64,000 nt of DNA from an uncultured Tateyamaria sp. Its GTDB lineage: Bacteria; Pseudomonadota; Alphaproteobacteria; Rhodobacterales; Rhodobacteraceae. The notes beneath the pieces are model-generated. The model had not been told where the DNA came from and ran no database searches. It worked only from the letters and a program-made list of their open reading frames with translations. The translations under genes and the position numbers were made by a program. Shown here one piece after another: positions 46,484 to 54,812 of this stretch. The stretch spans positions 144,802 to 208,801 of the forward strand of contig NZ_CANKXW010000008.1 in the NCBI RefSeq assembly GCF_947487805.1, written 5' to 3'. Each line of letters starts with the position of its first letter. Positions within the stretch are counted from its first letter, which is position 1.

Positions 46484-47876
46484 AGATCTTTCCCGGATTC
46501 ATGATGCCCTGCGGGTCCAGTGCCCCCTTGATTGCTGCCATGTATTCTGTTGCCGCCCCCAGTTCCTTGATCAGATAGGGCATCTTGCCCTGACCGATCC
46601 CATGCTCTCCGGTGCATGTCCCCTCCATCCGGATCGCTTCATCCGCGAGAAAGGCGGTGAATGTTTCCGCGCGGGCGATCTCGTCCGCGTCCTCCATGTC
46701 GATCAGCACCAGCGAATGGAAATTGCCGTCGCCCACGTGGCCGACAATGGGCGCCAGCAAGTCCAGCTCCTCCGCCTTGGCCTGCGCGCCCGTTACGGCA
46801 TCGGCAAGGCGCGAAATCGGAACGCACACGTCCGTAGAAATCCCATGCGCACCCGGTCGCAGCTGAAGCGTCGCCCAGTAGAGATCGTGCCGCGCCTTCC
46901 ACAGTTTGTTGCGCTCCTCGGCGGTGGCCGTCGTGGCGAAATCCGTGCCGCCCACGTCCTCGGCAATCGCGCCGAACAGCTCCGCCTGTTCCGCCACTCC
47001 GTTTTCGGTCCCGTGAAACTCCAGCAAAAGCAGCGGCGTTTCCGGCAGATCAAGACCCGCATAGGCATTTGCCGCCCGCACGTTCAGCTCGTCCAGCAGC
47101 TCGATCCGGGCCACGGGAATGCCGTACTGGATCGTGGTCATCACCGCCTGGCACGCGGCGTCGATCGACGGGAAAGACATCCGCGCCGCCTGGATCGCCT
47201 CCGGGATCCCTTGCAGCTTCAGCGTGATCTCGGTGATCAGGCCCAGCGTGCCCTCCGACCCAACCAGCAGCCGTGTCAGGTCATAGCCGGCGCTTGTCTT
47301 CTTGGCCCGCTGTGCCGTTCGAATAACCCGCCCGTCCGGCATCACCGCCTCAAGCGCCAGCACGTTGTCCTTCATCGTCCCGTAACGCACCGCATTGGTG
47401 CCCGACGCGCGCGTGGACGCCATACCGCCCAGCGATGCGTCCGCGCCCGGATCAATCGGAAAGAACAGCCCCCTGTCGCGCAGGTGCGTGTTCAGCTGAT
47501 TGCGCGTCACCCCCGGTTGAACCACGCAATCGAGGTCCTCGGCATGCACGGCAAGCACCTTGTTCATCTGGCTCAGGTCAACGGACACGCCACCGGCGGG
47601 CGCATTGACATGCCCCTCAAGCGAGGTGCCCGTGCCAAAAGGGATCACCGGCACTTGATGTGTGGCGCAGACCTTGACGATCTCCGACACCTCTTGGGTC
47701 GAGGCGGGAAATACAACCGCATCGGGTGCTTGCGGACGGATCCATGTGGTGGTGTGCGCGTGTTGGTCCAGCATCGCCTGCCCGGTATGGAAACGGTCAC
47801 CGAACTGCTGCTTGAGAATGCCAAGCGCAGTCGCGATGCCGTCTTCGTTGCGGGGTAGGTCTATGGCTTGTGCCAT
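46467..47876 (-). CDS. FAD-linked 2-hydroxyacid dehydrogenase (GlcD / D-lactate dehydrogenase type)
   Basis: A 469-residue flavoprotein with an FAD_binding_4 N-terminal domain (VIPFGTGTSLEGHV, IDPGADASLGGMASTRASG, VGSEGTLGLITEITLKL) and the FAD-oxidase C-terminal domain with HVGDGNFHSLVL and TGEHGIGQGKM. It oxidises a 2-hydroxyacid such as D-lactate or glycolate to the 2-keto acid. No glcE/glcF partner is next to it, so a stand-alone D-lactate dehydrogenase (cytochrome-linked) is a good reading. The spondin gene starts within its last codons. Confidence 0.88.
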   Translation of the reverse strand: MAQAIDLPRNEDGIATALGILKQQFGDRFHTGQAMLDQHAHTTTWIRPQAPDAVVFPASTQEVSEIVKVCATHQVPVIPFGTGTSLEGHVNAPAGGVSVDLSQMNKVLAVHAEDLDCVVQPGVTRNQLNTHLRDRGLFFPIDPGADASLGGMASTRASGTNAVRYGTMKDNVLALEAVMPDGRVIRTAQRAKKTSAGYDLTRLLVGSEGTLGLITEITLKLQGIPEAIQAARMSFPSIDAACQAVMTTIQYGIPVARIELLDELNVRAANAYAGLDLPETPLLLLEFHGTENGVAEQAELFGAIAEDVGGTDFATTATAEERNKLWKARHDLYWATLQLRPGAHGISTDVCVPISRLADAVTGAQAKAEELDLLAPIVGHVGDGNFHSLVLIDMEDADEIARAETFTAFLADEAIRMEGTCTGEHGIGQGKMPYLIKELGAATEYMAAIKGALDPQGIMNPGKIFGPLR

Positions 47877-47902
47877 GTGTCTGTCTCCTCAAATACGCGG
47901 GG

Positions 47903-49684
47903 TCAATCGCCCAGCGCAATCCCTTCGCGGCGCGGATCGGCGCCACCTTGCAGGTCATCTCCGATGGCAATGGCGTGCAGGCCCGAATTCAATCCGCGCA
48001 CATTCACCTCGAACCCCATCGCCTCAAGCGCCGGGGCTAGATCGGCCGCCGAGGTGCCTTCTTCGACATCAAATGTGCCGAACCGGTTGACGGCATGCGG
48101 CAGACTGACGGCCTGTTGTACGTCCATCCCCCAATCAAGATGGGCAATGATCGACTTGGCCGTGTAGCCGATGATACGGCTGCCGCCCGGGGACCCGATG
48201 GCCAGCACCGGCGCGCCGTCCTTCATCACGATGGTAGGCGACATTGACGACCGTGGCCGTTTTCCGGGGGCCAGCGCGTTGGCGATGGGCACACCATCAC
48301 GGTGACTGCGAAAGCTGAAGTCGGTCAATTCGTTGTTTAGCAGGAACCCGTGCACCATCAGCCGCGATCCAAAAGCATTTTCAATCGTCGTTGTCATCGA
48401 CGCAACGTTGCCGAAACTGTCGACAACTGAAATATGCGACGTGGACGGCAATTCGATGCTTTGATCGTCTGCCCAGTTCAGGCTGTGGTCAAAAGCGGGT
48501 GTGCCCGGTTGCGTCTCGCTCAGCGCCGTCTCCCCGCTCAGTGCCTTGGCCCGTTCGGCCAGATAGGCTGTATCGACCAGACCCGCCGTGGGCATGGGCA
48601 CGAAATCACTGTCGGCCATATACCGACCCCGATCCGCAAAGGCGAGCCGCGAGGCGTCACCGATCAGCCGCCAGCTTTCCGCGTTGTCCGGGCCCAGTGC
48701 TGCCAGATCATAGCCGTCCAGCATCCCGAGGATCTGCCCCACCGTCAGTGCCCCCGATGATGGCGGCCCCATGCCACAGACGTCGTGGGCGCGATAGGTT
48801 GCGCAGACGGGCGGGCGTTCCTTGACCTGATAAATCGACAGATCGACTTGCGACAGATCGCCGGGATTGTCGGTCCTCCGCTGTACCGTGTCTTCGATAT
48901 CGGCAGCGATCTGCCCGGTGTAAATCGCATCCGCACCACCCACGGCCATTGCCCGAAGGGTTTGCGCGTAGGGCGCGTTGACCAACACGTCACCGACCGC
49001 CACGGGCGTGCCACCCGGCAGGAAATACGCCGCCGTCTCGCCATAGCTGGACAGACGTTCCGCATCGCGCTCCACCAGCCCTGCCAAGCGCGGTGATACG
49101 ACAAATCCGCCATTGGCCAGATCAATGGCCGCGTCAAACAGGCCAGGCCAGGCCAAGGCCCCCCAACGCGTGTGCACTTCTTGCAGCAAGGCGGGCGTGC
49201 CCGGCGTGCCCACCGAACGCCCCCCGACGACAGCGTCAAAGAATCCCATCGGCTCGCCATCTTCCTTCAGGAACAGCTGCGGCGTGGCGGCAAGTGGGGC
49301 TGTCTCCCGCCCGTCGAGCGTGGTCAGGGTTTTGGTTTCGGCGTCATACCAGACCAGAAACGCGCCACCGCCGAGACCGGAGGATTGCGGCTCCACCAGC
49401 CCCAGAACGGTCTGCACAGCGACCAGCGCATCGGCGGCCGTCCCCCCTTCGGCGAGGATATCGACACCGGCCTGTACCGCCAGCGGATTGGCGGCGGCCA
49501 CCATGTAGGACGCAGCCGTCACAGGCTGGCCCGCATCCTTTGCGGCCTGCGCGGCGGCTATGCGTTCAGAGGCCGGCAGCGCCGCGCCGGTTGTCGCGCC
49601 CTCGGGCTGTACGGCATCCGCCGTCTGCTGGGCCAGGGCGGCTCCGGCCATAAGCGTAAAGGCAACAGTCAGGCAAAATCGCAT
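47903..49684 (-). CDS. ggt: gamma-glutamyltransferase
   Basis: A 593-residue periplasmic Ntn-hydrolase that releases or transfers the gamma-glutamyl group of glutathione. Signal peptide to about residue 19 (GAALAQQ). The autocatalytic cut is expected just before the Thr in the SIELPSTSHISVVD stretch, splitting large and small subunits. GSRLMVHGFLLNNELTDFS and SPGGSRIIGYT are conserved substrate regions. Start at 49684 has GGAGAG upstream. It lies 48 nt from the dehydrogenase gene; the order suggests co-transcription. Confidence 0.93.
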   Translation of the reverse strand: MRFCLTVAFTLMAGAALAQQTADAVQPEGATTGAALPASERIAAAQAAKDAGQPVTAASYMVAAANPLAVQAGVDILAEGGTAADALVAVQTVLGLVEPQSSGLGGGAFLVWYDAETKTLTTLDGRETAPLAATPQLFLKEDGEPMGFFDAVVGGRSVGTPGTPALLQEVHTRWGALAWPGLFDAAIDLANGGFVVSPRLAGLVERDAERLSSYGETAAYFLPGGTPVAVGDVLVNAPYAQTLRAMAVGGADAIYTGQIAADIEDTVQRRTDNPGDLSQVDLSIYQVKERPPVCATYRAHDVCGMGPPSSGALTVGQILGMLDGYDLAALGPDNAESWRLIGDASRLAFADRGRYMADSDFVPMPTAGLVDTAYLAERAKALSGETALSETQPGTPAFDHSLNWADDQSIELPSTSHISVVDSFGNVASMTTTIENAFGSRLMVHGFLLNNELTDFSFRSHRDGVPIANALAPGKRPRSSMSPTIVMKDGAPVLAIGSPGGSRIIGYTAKSIIAHLDWGMDVQQAVSLPHAVNRFGTFDVEEGTSAADLAPALEAMGFEVNVRGLNSGLHAIAIGDDLQGGADPRREGIALGD

Positions 49685-49731
49685 CGAACTCTCCTTTTTT
49701 GGGCCGCGGAGGGCACAAGCACCCCGCAGCG

Positions 49732-50718
49732 TCACAGCATGGATGGCACCACCTGGTCCGGTGGCCGGTGGCCGTCGTCAAAGGTCTTGATGTTGATGAT
49801 CACCTTTTCGCCCATCTCGACCCGGCTTTCGCGCGTGGCCGACCCCATATGGGGCAGCAACACGACATTGGTCAGCTCGCGCAGGCGCGGATTGACCTCC
49901 GTGCCGTGCTCATAGACGTCAAGGCCCGCGCCCGCGATATCGCCCGACCGAAGCATACGCGTCAGCGCGTTTTCGTCGATGACCTCACCGCGAGACGTGT
50001 TCACGATTACCGCATCGGGCTTCATCAGCTTGAGCCGCCGCGCGTTCATCAGGTGAAAGGTCGACGGGGTATGCGGGCAGTTGATGCTGATTACGTCCAT
50101 GCGCGCGACCATCTGGTCGAGGCTTTCCCACCATGTCGCATCGAGGTCCTGCTCGATCTCTGCGCGCAGGCGGCGGCGGTTGTGATAATGCACCTGCATG
50201 CCAAAGGCGGCAGCCCGGCGTGCCACGGCCTGCCCGATCCGGCCCATGCCCAGAATGCCCAGACGGCGGCCCGCAATCCGTCCGCCAAGAAACGCAGTAG
50301 GCGACCACCCGTCCCAACCGCCCGCCTGCATCGCGGCCAGACCTTCGGGCAGACGGCGCGTGACGGCGAGGATCAGGCCCATGGTCATGTCCGCCGTGTC
50401 ATCGGTCAGAACGCCGGGCGTGTTGGACACGAGGATCCCGCGCTGACGTGCGGTGGAGACGTCAATATTGTCCACGCCCGCCCCGTAATTCGCGATCAGC
50501 TTCAAACGGTCGCCCGCTTGACCGATCATCGCGGCATCAACCGTGTCTGTGATCGTCGGCACCAGCACATCTGCGCCCTTCATCGCCTCGACCAGTTCGG
50601 CGCGGGTCATGGGCACGTCCTCTTCGCGCAGGCGCACGTCGAACAATTCGCTCAGCCGGGTTTCGACCTCGGCGGGCAACCGTCGCGTTACGACAACACT
50701 CAGACGATCCTTTGGCAT
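49732..50718 (-). CDS. D-2-hydroxyacid dehydrogenase (glyoxylate/hydroxypyruvate reductase type)
   Basis: A 328-residue NAD(P)-dependent dehydrogenase. Nucleotide fold GMGRIGQAVARR followed by HNRRR at the end of the second strand, a basic tip that suggests NADPH. Catalytic Arg lies in NTSRGEVID, Glu in VYEHGTEVNP and His in LLPHMGSAT. It probably reduces glyoxylate or hydroxypyruvate. GGAGGG precedes the ATG at 50718. Confidence 0.9.
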   Translation of the reverse strand: MPKDRLSVVVTRRLPAEVETRLSELFDVRLREEDVPMTRAELVEAMKGADVLVPTITDTVDAAMIGQAGDRLKLIANYGAGVDNIDVSTARQRGILVSNTPGVLTDDTADMTMGLILAVTRRLPEGLAAMQAGGWDGWSPTAFLGGRIAGRRLGILGMGRIGQAVARRAAAFGMQVHYHNRRRLRAEIEQDLDATWWESLDQMVARMDVISINCPHTPSTFHLMNARRLKLMKPDAVIVNTSRGEVIDENALTRMLRSGDIAGAGLDVYEHGTEVNPRLRELTNVVLLPHMGSATRESRVEMGEKVIINIKTFDDGHRPPDQVVPSML

Positions 50719-50816
50719 TTTTGCCCTCCCCCTGCTTGGCGTGTCCGCCATTTAAGGGCATGGTGGCGGATGTGAGCACGAGGCACAAGAACCTCGGTCA
50801 TATCAAGAGGCGAGAG

Positions 50817-51335
50817 ATGAGCGGAACTTTCCCCATGCAGGCGGCTTTGCGGCTGCTGATGTCCGGTATTGTGGCGATGGCCGTGGCCGCGCCCGTGATG
50901 GCGCGCGACACCGGGCCGGTGACAAACCTGCCGCTGCCGCGTTTCGTGTCGATGAAGGCCGCCGAAGGCAATGTGCGCCGTGGCCCATCCCTGACCCACC
51001 GGATCGACTGGGTGTTCCAGCGCCGCGACATGCCATTGCGCATCACGGCGGAGCATGGCCATTGGCGCAGGGTCGAGGACCGCGACGGCATGGGCGGCTG
51101 GGTTCATTACTCTCTGCTGTCGGGCGCACGCACCGTAATGATCGAACAGGACATGCTGACCCTGCGGACCCGCCCCGAAGCGGATGCGCCCGTGACCGCG
51201 GCCTTGGAGGCGGGCGTGATTGCGCGCCTCGGAAAATGCGGTCCCGAATGGTGCCGCCTGACCTCTGCGGGTTATCGCGGTTGGGCGCCCAAAGCGCGCC
51301 TCTGGGGCGTGACCATGGACGAATTGCGCGACTGA
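50817..51335 (+). CDS. secreted SH3-domain protein (DUF1058-type)
   Basis: A 172-residue exported protein with a signal peptide (LLMSGIVAMAVAAPVMA) and two bacterial SH3-like repeats, the first beginning NVRRGPSLTHRIDWVF and the second LTLRTRPEADAPV, each ending in a Trp-containing strand (VHYSLLSG, RGWAPKARLWG). Such proteins usually bind peptidoglycan in the periplasm. The ATG at 50817 has AAGAGGCGAGAG upstream. It stands alone. Confidence 0.8.
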   Translation: MSGTFPMQAALRLLMSGIVAMAVAAPVMARDTGPVTNLPLPRFVSMKAAEGNVRRGPSLTHRIDWVFQRRDMPLRITAEHGHWRRVEDRDGMGGWVHYSLLSGARTVMIEQDMLTLRTRPEADAPVTAALEAGVIARLGKCGPEWCRLTSAGYRGWAPKARLWGVTMDELRD

Positions 51336-51435
51336 CGCGCAGTCCCCTTTGTCGTATTTCAGTATTGGCATGGCTGGTCTTTCGGCGCGCGCCAGCTAAT
51401 CTTGGCCAAACGGTCAATAAATCGGGAATTCACAT

Positions 51436-52428
51436 ATGCGCGCCATCACCTATTCGGCCTTTGGTCCTGCGTCTGAGGTCCTGCACCTGTCCGACATCCC
51501 GACACCAGAGCCTGCGCAGGGCGAGGTCCGCGTGCGGCTCGAGATGTCAGGCGTCAACCCATCGGACGTCAAGGCGCGTGGCGGCACGCGGCCTGGCGTG
51601 ACCAACCCACCTTTTGATCAGATCATTCCGCACAGCGACGGCGCAGGCGTGATCGAAGCCGTGGGCCCGGGCGTGCCAGACAGCCGGATCGGCGAGCGGG
51701 TCTGGATCTGGAACGGCCAGTGGCAGCGCGCCTTTGGCACGGCCGCTACGCATATTGTCTTGCCAGAGGCGCAGGCCGTGCCTTTGCCTGCGTCCGTATC
51801 CTTCGAAACCGGGGCGATCCTGGGCATACCGGGCCTGACGGCGGCGCATGCTGTGTTTGGCCAAGGTGACGTGGCGGGCAAGACGGTGCTGGTGCAAGGC
51901 GGAGCCGGTACGGTCGGCCTGCTGGCCGTGCAACTCGCCAAATGGGGCGGTGCGCAGGTCATCGCCACCGCGCGCGGTCCGGGACTGGAGGCGGCGCGGA
52001 CGGCAGGTGCCGATGCGGTCATCGATTACACACAACCCGATCTCGCCGAGGCCATCCTTGCCGCCAATGATGGCCAGTTGATCGACCATATCGTGGAGGT
52101 GGAGCTGGGCCAGAATATCGACACGGACGCCGTCGTGATTGCACCCAATGGTGTACTGGCGGCCTATGGTTCGGCCAGGAACATGGCGCCCACCCTGCCC
52201 TTTGGCCCCCTGCTGTTCAAGGCGGTGACGCTGGACATCCTGCTGATCTACCTGCTCGAGGATGGCCCCAGAGCCGCCGCGATAGACCGGCTGCATGCGG
52301 CCCTGGCCGATGGCGCGCTGACCTGCCCGGTGGCACAGGTGTTCCCCCTCGCCGACTGTGCCGGAGCGCACGCGGCCGTCGAACAGGGCGGGCGCGCAGG
52401 CGCGATCCTGATCGAGGTGCAAGCATGA
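51436..52428 (+). CDS. NADPH:quinone reductase-like MDR oxidoreductase
   Basis: A 330-residue medium-chain dehydrogenase/reductase of the zinc-independent quinone-oxidoreductase group: opening RAITYSAFGPASEVL, cofactor motif VLVQGGAGTVGLLAVQLAKWGGAQVIATARG. Zinc-ligand cysteines are absent. It would reduce quinones or alpha,beta-unsaturated carbonyls with NADPH. Its stop overlaps the channel gene start by ATGA. Confidence 0.9.
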   Translation: MRAITYSAFGPASEVLHLSDIPTPEPAQGEVRVRLEMSGVNPSDVKARGGTRPGVTNPPFDQIIPHSDGAGVIEAVGPGVPDSRIGERVWIWNGQWQRAFGTAATHIVLPEAQAVPLPASVSFETGAILGIPGLTAAHAVFGQGDVAGKTVLVQGGAGTVGLLAVQLAKWGGAQVIATARGPGLEAARTAGADAVIDYTQPDLAEAILAANDGQLIDHIVEVELGQNIDTDAVVIAPNGVLAAYGSARNMAPTLPFGPLLFKAVTLDILLIYLLEDGPRAAAIDRLHAALADGALTCPVAQVFPLADCAGAHAAVEQGGRAGAILIEVQA

Positions 52429-53747
52429 TCCGGGCGCTGATTCTGGCCCTCTGCCTGCTTGCCACACCGCTCAGCGCCCAGAATGCCGATCAACCGCAAG
52501 GGGCGATCGCGGTCGAGGACAGCACCACCCAGGATGCGGCTATCGCGAACCGCATCCGGGACATTCTGACCGAACTTGACGGGTTCGACGGTGTCACCGT
52601 GTCCGTGTCCTCGGGAATCGTGACATTGCGCGGCACCACCGTCGACACGACCACCGCCGCGCGTCTCAACGATCTGGTGGGCCGGGTCGAAGGCGTGGTG
52701 GCGATCGAAAACAACGTAACCGAGACAACTGATGTCGTCGCGCGGTTGAACCCGGCGGTGGAACGGTTCCAGACCCGGATCAGCCAGGCCATCGCGCTGC
52801 TCCCTCTGGTGGCCGTGGCCCTCACCGTTTTTGCCGTCATCCTGATCCTCGGGCTGTTCATTGCACGGATGAAATACCCCTGGGACCGGATCGCGCCCAA
52901 CGCCTTTATCGCCAACATCTACCGACAGGTCGTGCGCATGGTGTTCTTTGTCGCCGGGCTGGTGATCGCGCTCGACATTCTGGGAGCAACTGCCCTGCTC
53001 GGCACCATTCTTGGCGCTGCCGGTATCGTCGGCCTAGCCATCGGTTTCGCGGTCCGGGACACGGTCGAGAATTTCATCGCCTCGATCATGCTGTCGATCC
53101 GACAACCGTTCCGGCCCAATGATACCGTCGAGATCGAAGGCGATATCGGGAATGTCATCCGCCTGACCAGCCGCGCGACCATCCTGCTCAGCTTTGATGG
53201 CAACCACATCCGCATCCCCAATTCCACCGTCTTCAAAAGCAGGATCGTTAACTATTCAACGCATCACGAACGCAGGTTTGACTTCCAGATCGGTGTGGCC
53301 TCGGATGCCGACCTGGCCGCGGTGACCCATCTGGCCGAAAGCGTGGTCGAGGGGCTGGATTTTGTCCTGTCAGAGCCAAAGCCCATGACATGGATCGACC
53401 GGATCGGCGACGGGGCCGTGATCATGACCGTCACTGGCTGGATCGATCAGCGCGAAACATCGCTGGTACGGGCCAAGGGCGAATCGCTGCGGCTGGTGAA
53501 GTCGGCCGTCGAGGCCGAAGGGATCGAAGTGCCCGACACAACTTACCGTATTCAGATGCTGCCCGGCGTGTCCGTCCCCCTGCCCCAAACGGATGGCAAG
53601 GCCCCGCGCCCCGCACCGCCTGCCCCCCCTCCGGCCGAAGCGGACGTCAAGGACACATCCAAGGCGGCCCTCGACCGGTTGGTCGAGGCCGAGCGCAGCG
53701 ATCAGGACGCGCCGGATCTGCTGACGAACGATGCGCCAAAGGAATGA
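52425..53747 (+). CDS. MscS-family channel with periplasmic BON domain
   Basis: A 440-residue inner-membrane channel. Signal peptide (LCLLATPLSAQ), a BON domain (~35-105: RIRDILTELDGFDGVTVSVSSGIVTLRG), three hydrophobic helices (~125-150, 170-190, 195-220, the last the glycine/alanine-rich pore helix GTILGAAGIVGLAIGF), then the MscS beta and C-terminal domains (RQPFRPNDTVEIEGDIGNV, IRIPNSTVFKSRIVNYS). It ends in a Pro/Asp-rich tail. It gates ions in response to membrane tension; the BON domain may bind lipid or outer-membrane parts. Coupled to the quinone reductase gene. Confidence 0.88.
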   Translation: MIRALILALCLLATPLSAQNADQPQGAIAVEDSTTQDAAIANRIRDILTELDGFDGVTVSVSSGIVTLRGTTVDTTTAARLNDLVGRVEGVVAIENNVTETTDVVARLNPAVERFQTRISQAIALLPLVAVALTVFAVILILGLFIARMKYPWDRIAPNAFIANIYRQVVRMVFFVAGLVIALDILGATALLGTILGAAGIVGLAIGFAVRDTVENFIASIMLSIRQPFRPNDTVEIEGDIGNVIRLTSRATILLSFDGNHIRIPNSTVFKSRIVNYSTHHERRFDFQIGVASDADLAAVTHLAESVVEGLDFVLSEPKPMTWIDRIGDGAVIMTVTGWIDQRETSLVRAKGESLRLVKSAVEAEGIEVPDTTYRIQMLPGVSVPLPQTDGKAPRPAPPAPPPAEADVKDTSKAALDRLVEAERSDQDAPDLLTNDAPKE

Positions 53748-53811
53748 TGAGACTTTTGCCTCAAAAGGGGCTTGCACGTGTGCCAATGGCAGACTAATTA
53801 GCGCGGCACGT

Positions 53812-53886
53812 TGGGGTGTAGCCAAGTGGTAAGGCAACTGTTTTTGGTACAGTGTACCGTAGGTTCGAATCCTACCACCCCAGCCA
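53812..53886 (+). tRNA. tRNA-Gln (anticodon TTG)
   Basis: A full cloverleaf: acceptor TGGGGTG pairs with CACCCCA, the anticodon loop TTTTGGT gives TTG, the T-arm is GTAGG-TTCGAAT-CCTAC, and the discriminator G is followed by an encoded CCA. The anticodon stem ACTGT/ACAGT is unusual but pairs fully. A -35-like TTGCAC (53772-53777) lies 17 nt before a weak -10 (53795-53800). Confidence 0.95.
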
Positions 53887-54245
53887 CTTCACACCAGCGA
53901 AGATCCCCTGCGCCTCACTTGCCCGCTTTGTGCACAGATGAGTGTCAGATCGGTGAAGCGCCGGCGGTCTAGTCGGATAGTTCAGCAAGCTTCAAATCCG
54001 CGCGAAGTGTAAAGCGGAAATCGGTGATCCCGTCGAAACCACAGACGCCAGTGATTCAAGCCTCGTGCTGATGACCTCATCGGGCGACGCCCGGTCATGG
54101 TTGGTTTTGTCGATTTTGTGGATCACTATGTCATAGATTATTGACAGGTGCAGCGCAGTACGAGATCGGTCTTGGCTCGCACGACACCGAAACGATGGGT
54201 GGGTCACGCTGAATTGCTGGCTTGCGCGGCAAAGGGAGCCACAGG
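53887..54245. other. intergenic region between tRNA-Gln and heme oxygenase
   Basis: About 360 bp without a convincing gene. It holds the promoter region of the heme oxygenase/bacteriophytochrome operon, including the TGT-N12-ACA palindrome at 54129-54146. No tRNA-linked attachment site or integrase is visible. Confidence 0.6.
54129..54146 (+). promoter_or_regulatory. PpsR/CrtJ-type TGT-N12-ACA site
   Basis: TGTCATAGATTATTGACA fits TGT-N12-ACA with the extended TGTC...GACA form, 100 bp upstream of the heme oxygenase start. PpsR/CrtJ represses photosynthesis genes in the same bacterial family. The site is real as a string; binding is inferred. A random match is possible but the extended symmetry argues for function. 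Confidence 0.4.
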
Positions 54246-54812
54246 ATGCCTGCAGATTTTCGACAGACGTTGAAGCACGCATCCCAAGCCGATCACGACC
54301 GGGTCGACGACCTGCTGTCGTCCTTCGACATCGCAACAAAACAGGGTTTCGAAGGTTTTCTGATCATTCACAAAGCCTGCTTTGCAACGATGCTCGGAAC
54401 AGCCGAGCGAGGGACCGATACTGCATCAAGCCTCCGCGACATGCTGACCTGCATTGACGCGGATCTCACTGCACTGCGCACCCAGATGCGCGCACCACAA
54501 CCAGCGCCCTTGCCGCGATTGGATGCGATGGCACTGGCCTACTTGATCGAAGGGTCGCGCCTGGGCAGCCGCGTGCTGAAACGCATTTGGGCAGGATCTA
54601 GTGATCCGGTGGTTCGCGCGGCGGACGCCTATTTTTCGATGGAACCCGCACCCGGACGGTGGAAAGATATCTGTGACGCGCTATCTGTTATCCCGGTCCA
54701 AAGTACACGTGCAGGCGCAATCATAGAAGACACGCAGCGCCTCTTTGGCATGTTCCAAGACGTGGCCATCGAAATGAAAACGGCGCAGCACCCACAGGAG
54801 GCCATCCGATGA
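54246..54812 (+). CDS. bphO: heme oxygenase (biliverdin-forming) for the phytochrome
   Basis: A 188-residue all-helical protein of the heme-oxygenase family; H17 (LKHASQADHDRVDDL) fits the proximal heme ligand. The middle segment LAYLIEGSRLGSRVL contains the conserved glycine helix over the distal heme face. It turns heme into biliverdin, the chromophore of the bacteriophytochrome encoded next door with an ATGA overlap. GGGAG precedes the ATG. Sequence is fairly diverged from plant and HmuO enzymes, as usual for BphO. Confidence 0.85.
   Translation: MPADFRQTLKHASQADHDRVDDLLSSFDIATKQGFEGFLIIHKACFATMLGTAERGTDTASSLRDMLTCIDADLTALRTQMRAPQPAPLPRLDAMALAYLIEGSRLGSRVLKRIWAGSSDPVVRAADAYFSMEPAPGRWKDICDALSVIPVQSTRAGAIIEDTQRLFGMFQDVAIEMKTAQHPQEAIR

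Noticed and set aside
53812..54245. tRNA-Gln as an integration site
   Set aside because: No integrase, no repeat of the tRNA 3' end and no foreign composition downstream.
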